This document shows, one piece after another, positions 51,456 through 60,177 of a DNA stretch of 64,000 nucleotides. Under the pieces are notes generated by a model. It did not search any database and was not told the DNA's origin. It saw only the letters and a list, made by a program, of their open reading frames with translations. This DNA comes from Kaistella sp. (GTDB lineage Bacteria; Bacteroidota; Bacteroidia; Flavobacteriales; Weeksellaceae), in contig JAIBEW010000029.1 of the NCBI GenBank assembly GCA_019459085.1, positions 233,343-297,342 of the forward strand, read 5' to 3'. The position numbers and the translations under genes are program-made. Numbering within the stretch: the first letter of the stretch is position 1; each line of letters begins with the position of its first letter.

Positions 51456-54400
51456 TTACGAAGGAATTTCGCCTTTGTATAGGAAAGAAACAATGTCTCT
51501 GTTTACTTTTTCCACCATTTCGGTGAAAAGGAAGAAAGATTCCTGTTTGTAAATCACCAAAGGATCTTTCTGCTCGTAAACGGCACCTTGCGAAGACTTC
51601 CGCAAATCATCCATCTCTCTTAAATGGAGTTTCCAGTTTTCATCAATAATGGCGAGTGAAATATTTTTCTCGAAATCGTTGATGAGCGATTCGCATTTGG
51701 TTTCGTAAGCTTCTTTCAGATCCGTAACAATGGTCATTGTTTTGATTCCGTCAGTAAAAGGAACCTGAATCATTTTGAACATTGAACCCTGGTTCTGGTA
51801 AACGTTTTCAATGATCGGGAACGATTTTTCTTTCAAAAGATTCAGTCTCATTCGGTAATCTTCTGTTGCCGCCGTGAAAAGAAGATTCGTGAGTTCCGTA
51901 ACGGGTTTTGTTTTAAACTCATTTTCGGAAACCGGAGCTTCCATCGTGAAATGTTTGATGATTTCGAACTCAAACTCTTTATAGTCGCCCAGAGACTTTG
52001 TTTTTGAAACGATGGATTGGGAAACATCAAAGATCATGTTTGAAATATCGTACTTCAGGTGATCACCGAAAAGGGCGTTCTTTCTTCTTTTGTAGATGAC
52101 ATCACGCTGTTTGTTCATTACATCATCGTATTCCAGAAGTTTTTTTCTGATTCCGAAGTTGTTTTCCTCCACTTTTTTCTGCGCTCTTTCGATGGATTTT
52201 GAAATCATACCGTGCTGAATCACTTCACCTTCCTTATGACCCATTCTGTCCATCATTTTCGCGATTCTTTCGGAACCGAAAAGGCGCATCAGATTGTCTT
52301 CCAAAGAAACATAGAACTGGGAACTTCCCGGATCTCCCTGTCTTCCGGCACGACCTCTCAACTGACGGTCAACCCTTCTGGAATCGTGTCTTTCGGTACC
52401 AATAATGGCCAAACCGCCGTTCTGTTTCACATCGCCCAAAAGCTTGATGTCGGTTCCCCTTCCCGCCATATTGGTAGCGATGGTTACAACACCCGGTCCA
52501 CCAGCAGATGCTACAATTTCCGCTTCTCTTGCGTGGAGTTTTGCATTCAGAACGTTATGCTGGATTTTTCTTAACTGAAGCGCTTTTGAAAGCAACTGCG
52601 AGATTTCGACAGAGGTTGTTCCCACCAAAACAGGTCTTCCCTGTGCTGTTAAACGCTCAATTTCTTCAATTACAGCATTGTATTTTTCACGGTTGGTTTT
52701 GTACACCAAATCCTGTCTGTCGTCTCTTGAAATAGGTCTGTTTGTAGGAATTACCACTACATCCAGTTTATAAATTTCCCAAAGTTCTCCGGCTTCCGTT
52801 TCTGCAGTACCGGTCATCCCAGCAAGTTTGTTGTACATCCGGAAATAATTCTGAAGGGTAATGGTCGCAAAAGTTTGCGTGGCCGCTTCAATTTTTACAT
52901 TTTCTTTCGCCTCAATTGCCTGATGAAGTCCGTCGGAATAACGTCTTCCCTCCATGATACGGCCGGTTTGCTCATCAACGATTTTTACTTCACCGTCAAT
53001 CACCACATATTCATCATCTTTTTCGAACAGCGTATATGCTTTCAGCAATTGGCTCAAAGTATGAACCCTTTCCGATTTTACCGCAAAATCGCTGAAAAGT
53101 TTTTCTTTCGCTTCAAATTCTTCTTCTTTTGTTAAATTTTTGGCTTCCAGTTCGGCAATTTCAGTTCCGATGTCATTCAAAACAAAGAAATCTTTGTCTT
53201 CATTTCCGGCAGACATATATTCAACCCCTTTATCGGTAAGGTCGATCTGGTTGTTTTTTTCGTCGATAACGAAATAAAGATCCTTATCGGCGATCGGCAT
53301 ATCGCGGTTGTTATCCTGCATATACTGACCTTCAACCTTCTGAAGAAGCGCTTTGTGACCGCTTTCGGAAAGGAATTTAATCAGCTGACGGCTTTTCGGC
53401 AAACCTCTGTACGCCTGTAAAAGTTTGAATCCGCCTTCTTTTGTATTTCCGTTTGCGATTAATTTTTTGGCTTCATTAAAAATGGCTGAAACTGTTTTTT
53501 TCTGGATGTCCACAATTCTGTCAACCGAAGGTTTCAGAACGTCAAATTCCTGTCGGTCTCCCTGCGGAACCGGTCCTGAAATAATCAATGGCGTTCTTGC
53601 ATCATCCACTAAAACTGAATCCACCTCATCAACAATGGCGAAATTTAATTCTCCCTGAACCAGTTCGGTAGGGGAAGTTACCATATTGTCTCTTAAATAA
53701 TCGAAACCGAATTCGTTATTGGTTCCGTATGTAATGCTGGATTGATACGCTTTTCTTCGGGAATCGGAGTTTGGCTGATGATTGTCGATACAGTCAATCG
53801 ATAAACCGTGGAACTGATAAAGTGGACCCATCCAGGCCGAGTCACGTTTCGCCAGATAGTCATTTACCGTCACAACGTGAACGCCACGTCCGGGAAGTGC
53901 GTTAAGATAAATCGGCAAAGTTCCCACGAGGGTTTTTCCTTCACCTGTCGCCATTTCGGCGATTTTTCCGCTGTGAAGCACGACCCCACCGATAAACTGA
54001 ACATCGTAATGAACCATGTCCCATTTCACAGGAGTTCCTGCAGCGTTCCAGTGGTTTTTCCAGATGGCCGTGTCTCCTTCAATTTCCACGAAATCTTTAG
54101 TTGATGCGAGTTCTCTGTCCATTTCCGTTGCGGTAACGCGGATTTCTCCGTTCTGTGCCAATCTTCTGGAAGTTTCTTTAATCAAAGCAAAAGCTTCCGG
54201 AAGGATTTCGTTCAGTACTTTTTCTTCGATCTGGTAAGAGTCCTTTTTCAAAGCTTCCACTTTGGTAAAAAGGGCTTCCTTTTCATCGATATTCGTTGAA
54301 TTTTTGATCTGTTCTTTGGTCTCCTCGATCTGAACGGTAATGTCGGCGGTTGCAGTTTTCAGTTTTTCTTTGAACTCCGCAGTTTTTTCTCTTAAACCGT

Positions 54401-54527
54401 CATCAGAAAGCTCCAGAATGTTTGGTTCAACAGCTTTGATCTTGTTAACCACTTTTTTAACCTCCTTCAGGTCCGACGCATTTTTGTCTCCCAGAAACCC
54501 TTTAAGAACTTTGTCTATAAAACCCAT
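51456..54527 (-). CDS. secA: Preprotein translocase ATPase SecA
   Basis: 1023 residues from ATG 54527 ([20 protein letters not shown]). Walker A MATGEGKT (192-199), DEAD-type [16 protein letters not shown], and the second motor domain with [16 protein letters not shown] and [19 protein letters not shown]. SecA drives export of proteins through SecYEG. It is longer than E. coli SecA (901) through N-terminal and internal insertions usual in Bacteroidota. The final residues ([12 protein letters not shown]) lack the C-terminal CxCxSG...CC zinc motif. Confidence 0.98.
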   Translation of the reverse strand: MGFIDKVLKGFLGDKNASDLKEVKKVVNKIKAVEPNILELSDDGLREKTAEFKEKLKTATADITVQIEETKEQIKNSTNIDEKEALFTKVEALKKDSYQIEEKVLNEILPEAFALIKETSRRLAQNGEIRVTATEMDRELASTKDFVEIEGDTAIWKNHWNAAGTPVKWDMVHYDVQFIGGVVLHSGKIAEMATGEGKTLVGTLPIYLNALPGRGVHVVTVNDYLAKRDSAWMGPLYQFHGLSIDCIDNHQPNSDSRRKAYQSSITYGTNNEFGFDYLRDNMVTSPTELVQGELNFAIVDEVDSVLVDDARTPLIISGPVPQGDRQEFDVLKPSVDRIVDIQKKTVSAIFNEAKKLIANGNTKEGGFKLLQAYRGLPKSRQLIKFLSESGHKALLQKVEGQYMQDNNRDMPIADKDLYFVIDEKNNQIDLTDKGVEYMSAGNEDKDFFVLNDIGTEIAELEAKNLTKEEEFEAKEKLFSDFAVKSERVHTLSQLLKAYTLFEKDDEYVVIDGEVKIVDEQTGRIMEGRRYSDGLHQAIEAKENVKIEAATQTFATITLQNYFRMYNKLAGMTGTAETEAGELWEIYKLDVVVIPTNRPISRDDRQDLVYKTNREKYNAVIEEIERLTAQGRPVLVGTTSVEISQLLSKALQLRKIQHNVLNAKLHAREAEIVASAGGPGVVTIATNMAGRGTDIKLLGDVKQNGGLAIIGTERHDSRRVDRQLRGRAGRQGDPGSSQFYVSLEDNLMRLFGSERIAKMMDRMGHKEGEVIQHGMISKSIERAQKKVEENNFGIRKKLLEYDDVMNKQRDVIYKRRKNALFGDHLKYDISNMIFDVSQSIVSKTKSLGDYKEFEFEIIKHFTMEAPVSENEFKTKPVTELTNLLFTAATEDYRMRLNLLKEKSFPIIENVYQNQGSMFKMIQVPFTDGIKTMTIVTDLKEAYETKCESLINDFEKNISLAIIDENWKLHLREMDDLRKSSQGAVYEQKDPLVIYKQESFFLFTEMVEKVNRDIVSFLYKGEIPS

Positions 54528-54594
54528 ATGTTTTAGCTTTAGGCTTAATGCAAGGCACCAAGCAATTTTGCACAACGTGCGTATGTTAATAAAA

Positions 54595-54621
54595 TAGGCT
54601 TAAAGCATTCTGCCTAAAGCC
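54595..54621 (-). terminator. Hairpin between the DUF2795 gene and secA
   Basis: AGGCTTAAAGCA and TGCCTAAAGCCT pair at 10 of 12 positions with a short loop. It would end the upstream DUF2795 transcript. Confidence 0.5.
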
Positions 54622-54629
54622 TGTAACTT

Positions 54630-54851
54630 TTAGTATTCGTCTTCGTTCCAGAGAAAATCATCGTCCGTTGGGTAGTCGCTCCAAACCTCTTCAATAGATT
54701 CGTAAATTTCCCCTTCGTCTTCGATCGCCTGAAGGTTTTCAACCACTTCCATTGGTGCTCCTGTTCTTATCGCATAATCAATAAGTTCAGCCTTTGTCAT
54801 CGGCCAGGGTGCATCACTTAAATAAGAAGCCAATTCTAATGTCCAATACAT
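54630..54851 (-). CDS. DUF2795 small protein
   Basis: 73 residues. YLSDAPWPMTKAELIDYAIRTGAPMEVVENLQ matches the DUF2795 core in split form (YLSDAPWPMTKAELIDYAIR, then GAPMEVVENL); the C-terminus is very acidic (DYPTDDDFLWNEDEY). Function unknown; cytosolic. Transcribed from its own -7 element at 54868-54875 and ending in a hairpin before secA. Confidence 0.88.
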   Translation of the reverse strand: MYWTLELASYLSDAPWPMTKAELIDYAIRTGAPMEVVENLQAIEDEGEIYESIEEVWSDYPTDDDFLWNEDEY

Positions 54852-54867
54852 ATAATTAAATTTTTTG

Positions 54868-54875
54868 CAAAAGTA
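54868..54875 (-). promoter_or_regulatory. -7 element for the DUF2795 gene
   Basis: TACTTTTG on the minus strand, 16 nt before the ATG. Confidence 0.45.
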
Positions 54876-55020
54876 TAAAATTAGAAGAGATTACAAACTT
54901 TTTTCCCGCTGATTTTCAATTTTTTGTGTCGAAAAGATTTATTTCACAGCACTTAAAATCTTATCGCTCTTCATTTGATTAAAAAACATTTGGCGAGAGG
55001 GTTGTAACCCTGTTTCCGAC

Positions 55021-56043
55021 TCATTTTCTCAAAAACCATTCCATAAATTTTTTTATGCCATTTTGGAAGGACGTTGTTGGCTGATAGCCGATTAATGCTC
55101 TGGCTTTAGAAATGTCAGCGTTGGTTTTGTGCACATCACCGGGCTGCATGGGCAGCACGTTTTTCTGAGGTTTTTTTTCGAGGCTTATTTCAATGGTTTC
55201 CAGCATCTCGTTAAGCGTAATGACTTCGCTTTCTCCGAGGTTAATGATTTCATAAACCCCGTTGCGGCTTTCGAGATATGAAATTGATTTCTGAATGCCG
55301 GCAACAATGTCCGAAATATACGTGTAATCGCGGGCGGAAGAACCGTCGCCATAAAACGGAATTTCCTTGTTTTCTGCCATTAGCTGCGTGAATTTGTGAA
55401 CGGCAAGATCGGGTCTTTGCCTCGGCCCGTAAACCGTAAAAAACCTTAGATGAATCATGTCGATCGTGTAAAGATGATGATAAACGTGGCCAAGAATTTC
55501 TCCGCATCGTTTGGTGGCGGCGTAAGGTGAAATGGGCTGGTCTACATGATCGGTTTCGGAAAAAGGAATTTTATCATTGTTTCCGTAAACGCTTGAACTT
55601 GAAGCGCCAATGAATTTATTGATCTTGAATTCCCGACAAAGTTCCCAGATATTCATGGATCCTTTGATGTTCACCTCTTCATAATCTAGAGGTTTTTCAA
55701 TTGAAGGGCGGACTCCGGCCAGCGCTGCCAAATGAATAACGGCATTGATCCTGTGTTTTGAAAATATTTTTTCCAGTCCGTTTTTGTCCCGGATGTCCTG
55801 ATAATACAGCTGATAGTTGGGAGAAGAAGTCTCAAAAATAAGTTTCTGAACATCATGTTCCTTGGCGCGGAAAGTAAATTCAGAAATTTTTCCAACGGAT
55901 TCCAATGTATTTTTAATTTTTATTTTATAATCATAAAAATCATCAAAATTGTCAATGTTAGTGACAGAATGTCCATTTTTAAGCAGATGTTCCACCAAAT
56001 GAGAACCGATAAATCCGCTGCCGCCGGTAACAAGATAATTCAT
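55021..56043 (-). CDS. NAD-dependent sugar-nucleotide epimerase (UDP-glucuronate 4-epimerase type)
   Basis: 340 residues, extended SDR. NAD loop GGSGFIGSHL (7-16); catalytic Tyr174 and Lys178 in SPYAATKRCGE; Ser149-151 in GASSSSVYG. The block RFFTVYGPRQRPDLAVHKF is characteristic of the UDP-glucuronate 4-epimerase group. It supplies a sugar nucleotide for surface polysaccharide. Other NDP-sugar epimerases are possible. No glycosyltransferase genes lie next to it. Confidence 0.88.
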   Translation of the reverse strand: MNYLVTGGSGFIGSHLVEHLLKNGHSVTNIDNFDDFYDYKIKIKNTLESVGKISEFTFRAKEHDVQKLIFETSSPNYQLYYQDIRDKNGLEKIFSKHRINAVIHLAALAGVRPSIEKPLDYEEVNIKGSMNIWELCREFKINKFIGASSSSVYGNNDKIPFSETDHVDQPISPYAATKRCGEILGHVYHHLYTIDMIHLRFFTVYGPRQRPDLAVHKFTQLMAENKEIPFYGDGSSARDYTYISDIVAGIQKSISYLESRNGVYEIINLGESEVITLNEMLETIEISLEKKPQKNVLPMQPGDVHKTNADISKARALIGYQPTTSFQNGIKKFMEWFLRK

Positions 56044-56060
56044 TTTCGTTATTTACCCAA

Positions 56061-56068
56061 CAAATTTA
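56061..56068 (-). promoter_or_regulatory. -7 element for the epimerase gene
   Basis: TAAATTTG on the minus strand, 17 nt before the ATG. Confidence 0.4.
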
Positions 56069-56107
56069 TTAAAATCAAATCATTATTTTTACTGAAAATA
56101 TTTAAAT

Positions 56108-56899
56108 ATGCAGTTCTCCGGACAAATCCTGAAAATGGCTACGCAAAACGCGAAACCCATTCAATATTTTCTGAATCTTTCGGATGATTTAATCAATATG
56201 AATCAGCTCCTCGGCAAAAATATCAAAATCAAACATACCGGATATGAATGTGTGAACTGCGGTAAAGACGAAAAGGTGTACCGCATGGGATTCTGCAAAA
56301 AATGTTTTTTTGAAAGTCCTTATGCAAGCGATACGATCATTCGTCCAGAACTTTCCACCGCACATTTGGGAATCGGAGAACGCGATCTTGAAGTTGAAAA
56401 ATCCATACAGCTTCAGCCGCATATTGTTTATCTGGCGTACACGGGAGATGTGAAAGTTGGAGTGACACGAGACACGCAAATTCCGACACGCTGGATTGAT
56501 CAGGGCGCTACTTTTGCACTCCCGATTGCAATAACCGAAAACCGCTACGAAGCCGGAATGATTGAGGTAGCGATGAAGGAGCATCTTGCTGATAAAACCA
56601 ACTGGAGAAAAATGCTGGAAGACGATTTTGAGGATGACCTGGATCTCGCTGATTTCCGTGAAAAAGTAAAAAATTATTTCCCGGAGAATTTTAAAAATTT
56701 CTATACCGAAGACCATACGATGGTCAGACTTGACTATCCTTATGAGGCTCCGGAAAAAATCACTTCTTTTACGCTCGATAAAATGCCAGAGTTCGAAGGT
56801 GTTTTAAATGGCATTAAAGGACAATACCTCAGTTTTGATGGCGGAAGTTTTCTGAATGTAAGAGCGCATGAAGGATATGTGATTGAACTCACCGTTTAA
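56108..56899 (+). CDS. DUF2797 protein (zinc ribbon plus GIY-YIG-like region)
   Basis: 263 residues. A four-Cys zinc ribbon is visible: CVNC (C48, C51) and CKKC (C63, C66). Downstream IVYLAYTGDVKVGVTRD (106-122) followed by RWIDQGA and E148 in ENRYEAGMIEVAMKEHL resembles the YxG...KVG.T...R...E layout of GIY-YIG nucleases. The function of DUF2797 is not known; a nucleic-acid role is inference. Start at 56108 is tentative; M10 and M31 are alternatives. Confidence 0.83.
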   Translation: MQFSGQILKMATQNAKPIQYFLNLSDDLINMNQLLGKNIKIKHTGYECVNCGKDEKVYRMGFCKKCFFESPYASDTIIRPELSTAHLGIGERDLEVEKSIQLQPHIVYLAYTGDVKVGVTRDTQIPTRWIDQGATFALPIAITENRYEAGMIEVAMKEHLADKTNWRKMLEDDFEDDLDLADFREKVKNYFPENFKNFYTEDHTMVRLDYPYEAPEKITSFTLDKMPEFEGVLNGIKGQYLSFDGGSFLNVRAHEGYVIELTV

Positions 56900-56976
56900 A
56901 GATTCATATAATCGTTATAGATAATAAATAAGGATATTTCAGAGGTAATTCCTCATATTATTCTTTTTATAAGTTG

Positions 56977-56984
56977 TAATTTTG
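56977..56984 (+). promoter_or_regulatory. -7 element for the AsmA-like gene
   Basis: TAATTTTG, 27 nt before the ATG at 57012; matches TAnnTTTG. Confidence 0.4.
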
Positions 56985-57011
56985 TATGCAAATTTGTTTA
57001 TTATTTAAAAT

Positions 57012-59705
57012 ATGAAAAAATGGCAGAAAGTTTCGGCGATTATATTGGGAGTATTACTTGTGTTATTCCTGATCGCGAATTTTGGTCTGAATTTCTGGAT
57101 CCAGAAAAATCTTCCGCGTTACATTAAAAACAATTCTCATTATACCGTTTCTTATCAGTCGCTGGATGTAAATCTCGGTAACGGAAACATTTTCGCAACC
57201 GGAATTAAAATAAACAGCAAGAATCCGAAGAACCTGGAGGTGATTGGGCTTCAGGGAACGGTTGATACGCTTTCAATAAGCAGACTCGGGATTTATGATG
57301 CGGTATTTAATAAAAGCATCAGTTCCAGTAACCTGATTCTTAAAAATCCGAACATCAATATTACTTTAGCGAAACCAAAGGCTAAAACAACCGCTAAGAA
57401 GCAAAATCCTGTTGCTTTCGACAATATTTCAATAAAAAACGGAAACATTCAGATTTTCCGTCATACAAAACAGAAACTTTTTTCAGTAAAAGAATTGGTG
57501 CTGAATGTTGAGAATCTGGAAATGACTGAAGAATCTGTGGAGAGCAAACTTCCCGTAGTTTTTGATCAGTATGATGTTAAAGGACGGAATTTTTATTACC
57601 GTCCCGATAATGTGTATGCTTTCACGGCCTCCTTTATAACTACCGAAAACGGCGAAATGAGCATCAGGAATTTTGCGATGGTGCCTTTGCTTTCCTTTCA
57701 GAATTTCAGGAAGTTTTTCCCAAAAAAGCAGCAGCTTTACGACTTTAAGGCTTCGCAGATGAACTTTAAAGACATGTCTTTAAAAGACAAAGAAATTTCC
57801 CTCAGCAATGTTTATTTTGATAATCCCGATCTTAAAATATTTACAGCCGATGTAAAAACTGCAAAAAAAGATAAACCCTTCACTTACGAAGTGGAACTGG
57901 AAAATGTAGTGTTCAAAAATGCTGTTGTGAGTATTCTTAAACCGGATGGAACTCCGAAATTCAGTGCCGGAAATCTGAATGTAAACGTAATTAAACTGCG
58001 GATGGATGAAGAAACGGCAAAAGGAAATTTGCCTTTTTCGTTTGAAGATTATAAAATTGACGGCCGCCAGATTCTGTTTGCCTCATCTTCCCAAAAAATT
58101 ACAGCGGGCGCTTTTGCGATGAACCCTCATTCTGCTGACATCAGAAATATCTCCGCAAAACCAACGATTGCAGGCTCCGATAAAACATTGCTGGACCTTA
58201 CCGCGAGTCAGTTAAATTTAAAAATCAATGAATGGAAATTTATTGAGAAAAAACTGAAACTGAATATCGAAAATGTTCTGGTCAGCAATCTGAACGGCAA
58301 AATAAAGTCAGGCAGCAGTCAGGCGAAGAAAAAATCGAGTTTTGAAGGCATTCATTATCCGCTTTTGGTGAAAAATGTGGTGGTTAAAAACAGCGACCTC
58401 GTTTATGAGAGTCAGAATAAGCCTTTGGCTTTAAATCAGCTCAACCTCAATATCCAGAATATTGAAATGAACGCGGAAACTGTTAAAAATGGATTTCCTT
58501 TTAAAATCGGCAACTATCAGCTTTCCACCAAAAATTTCAGTTACCGGATCAGTCCATATTACAACTTGAGCAGCAGTCTTTTAAAAGTAAGCGACAAAAC
58601 GCTGCAGATGGTTAATTTTGCGGTAAAACCTTTGGTGTCGCGGAGCCAGTTCATCAAAATGATTCCAACAGAAAAAGATCTGTATCATTTAAAAATCAAC
58701 CAAATCAATATGCAGGGAACCTGGGATTTCCTCAGTAAAGAAAAATCACTGAAAGTTTCTCAGGCGACTTTAAACGGCATGAACGCCAATATTTTCCGCA
58801 GTAAACTTCCAAAAGATGATTTAACGGAAAAACCGCTGTATTCGAAACTGTTGAGAAGTATTAAATTTCCTTTCCTCATTCAGAATCTCGACATTAAAAA
58901 TTCAGTTCTGGTTTACGAAGAAGATACCAAGCAGAGTGAAGGACCCGGAAAACTGACCTTCGGAAATTTCAATATGAATGTGAAAAATCTGAATTCAGGA
59001 AAAATGAAAGGCGCGCCGACTTTAGTTCCGATTACGATTTCCTGCCGTTTTATGGATGCATCGCCGATGAATATAAAATGGAGTTTTGATACGGCGCAGA
59101 TGAATGATGCTTTTTCGATCGCCGGAAATATTTCTGATTTGCCTGCATCGCGAATCAATCCTTTTATTGAGCCTTATCTGAAAATCAGAGCGACTGGAGA
59201 GATTTCGGATCTGATGTTTAATTTTAAGGGAAATTATCAGGGCCTTAACGGAACTGTAAATATGAAACACAAGGATTTGCGCGTGGAAATTTTAAAGACA
59301 ACCGGTGAAAAGAACAAAGTTCTATCTGCAGTAGCAAATATCTTTGTAAGAACCGATTCAGGGAAGTATCCTGAGTCAGTTGTGGTGGATAATGTGCCCC
59401 GCGATAAGACCAAATCGTTTTTCAATCTTTTCTGGAAAGGTATTGAAGAAGGTCTGAAAAAAACACTGATCGGAAAAAATATAGAGAACACCGAAAAATC
59501 TATTAAAAACACTGTTAAAGATACCAAAGGAGCGCTTCAGCAGGGAAAGAGCACTGTGAAGGAAACAAAGACAGCCGCCAAAGATAAAATTGAGAAAGTG
59601 AAAGAAAATGTAGGCACCAAGAAAGAGAATATTTCGGAAACGGTGCAGGAAAAGAAAGGTTTTTTCCGGAAGGTATTCAAGAAAAAAGAAAAAGCAGAAA
59701 ATTAA
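57012..59705 (+). CDS. AsmA/DUF748-like inner-membrane-anchored periplasmic protein
   Basis: 897 residues. One N-terminal helix (about 7-29, VSAIILGVLLVLFLIANFGL) anchors a very long periplasmic part of repeating beta units that each begin like FDNISIKNGNIQI or FPFLIQNLDIKNSVLVYEE. Such repetitive AsmA-like proteins form lipid-carrying grooves between the membranes in other bacteria. The last ~85 residues switch to a Lys/Glu/Thr-rich LEA-like helix (KSTVKETKTAAKDKIEKVK) and a basic end. Family assignment is by layout; details uncertain. Confidence 0.72.
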   Translation: MKKWQKVSAIILGVLLVLFLIANFGLNFWIQKNLPRYIKNNSHYTVSYQSLDVNLGNGNIFATGIKINSKNPKNLEVIGLQGTVDTLSISRLGIYDAVFNKSISSSNLILKNPNINITLAKPKAKTTAKKQNPVAFDNISIKNGNIQIFRHTKQKLFSVKELVLNVENLEMTEESVESKLPVVFDQYDVKGRNFYYRPDNVYAFTASFITTENGEMSIRNFAMVPLLSFQNFRKFFPKKQQLYDFKASQMNFKDMSLKDKEISLSNVYFDNPDLKIFTADVKTAKKDKPFTYEVELENVVFKNAVVSILKPDGTPKFSAGNLNVNVIKLRMDEETAKGNLPFSFEDYKIDGRQILFASSSQKITAGAFAMNPHSADIRNISAKPTIAGSDKTLLDLTASQLNLKINEWKFIEKKLKLNIENVLVSNLNGKIKSGSSQAKKKSSFEGIHYPLLVKNVVVKNSDLVYESQNKPLALNQLNLNIQNIEMNAETVKNGFPFKIGNYQLSTKNFSYRISPYYNLSSSLLKVSDKTLQMVNFAVKPLVSRSQFIKMIPTEKDLYHLKINQINMQGTWDFLSKEKSLKVSQATLNGMNANIFRSKLPKDDLTEKPLYSKLLRSIKFPFLIQNLDIKNSVLVYEEDTKQSEGPGKLTFGNFNMNVKNLNSGKMKGAPTLVPITISCRFMDASPMNIKWSFDTAQMNDAFSIAGNISDLPASRINPFIEPYLKIRATGEISDLMFNFKGNYQGLNGTVNMKHKDLRVEILKTTGEKNKVLSAVANIFVRTDSGKYPESVVVDNVPRDKTKSFFNLFWKGIEEGLKKTLIGKNIENTEKSIKNTVKDTKGALQQGKSTVKETKTAAKDKIEKVKENVGTKKENISETVQEKKGFFRKVFKKKEKAEN

Positions 59706-59718
59706 TTTCTGCTTTTTT
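59691..59718. terminator. Bidirectional terminator overlapping the AsmA-like stop
   Basis: AAAGCAGAAA/TTTCTGCTTT 10-bp stem, 5-nt loop and T-run, between convergent genes. Confidence 0.75.
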
Positions 59719-59720
59719 TG

Positions 59721-60065
59721 TTATTCAAAATTGTATTCGTCGTCTTCTTCCACCGGAATGTTGCGGATAAAATTGTCAAATTCTTCGCCTGGATAATTGC
59801 TTTCGGCGCCGTAAGAATCAATGATCATTCCTTTTTTTCCGTCGGCTGACTGTGCAACATAAAGTACGGCATTGTCATCGGGATTGCTGTCGCCTTCGAA
59901 ACGGTAAGATTTTTTAATCTCCATTTCATCTGCAGTATAAATTCTGTCTCCGTCTGAAAGTTTCATTTCGCAGTTTTCGTTCATTCTGAACTCGTGAGTG
60001 ATTCCCTTTTTTGCCAGTCTTGCCATTACCTGACTAAGCGTAAGCATTGGTTTTGGTTCTTCCAT
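59721..60065 (-). CDS. Small acidic protein of a family often labelled 'phosphoribosylpyrophosphate synthetase'
   Basis: 114 residues. The conserved block YRFEGDSNPDDNAVLYVAQS with KKGMIIDSYG is recognisable from many Bacteroidota proteins of about 100 residues that carry the PRPP-synthetase label. It lacks any PRPP-synthetase fold or motif and is far too short, so the label should not be transferred. Acidic C-terminus (PVEEDDEYNFE). Function unknown. Confidence 0.78.
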   Translation of the reverse strand: MEEPKPMLTLSQVMARLAKKGITHEFRMNENCEMKLSDGDRIYTADEMEIKKSYRFEGDSNPDDNAVLYVAQSADGKKGMIIDSYGAESNYPGEEFDNFIRNIPVEEDDEYNFE

Positions 60066-60177
60066 AATTTCATTTTTAATATTTATACTCGCTTCAAAAA
60101 CCGTGCAACATTCCTGTTTGCACCGGTAGAAACCTTACTTTTAATGATGAGGTTTAATGTAAATGAACAGAAAACCA

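Noticed and set aside
54998..55011. Palindrome AGGGTTGTAACCCT before the epimerase 3' end as an operator
   Set aside because: It is downstream of the gene, not near a promoter, and may be a chance or minor terminator stem.
59721..60065. Phosphoribosylpyrophosphate synthetase
   Set aside because: Length and motifs do not fit; only the common database label does.
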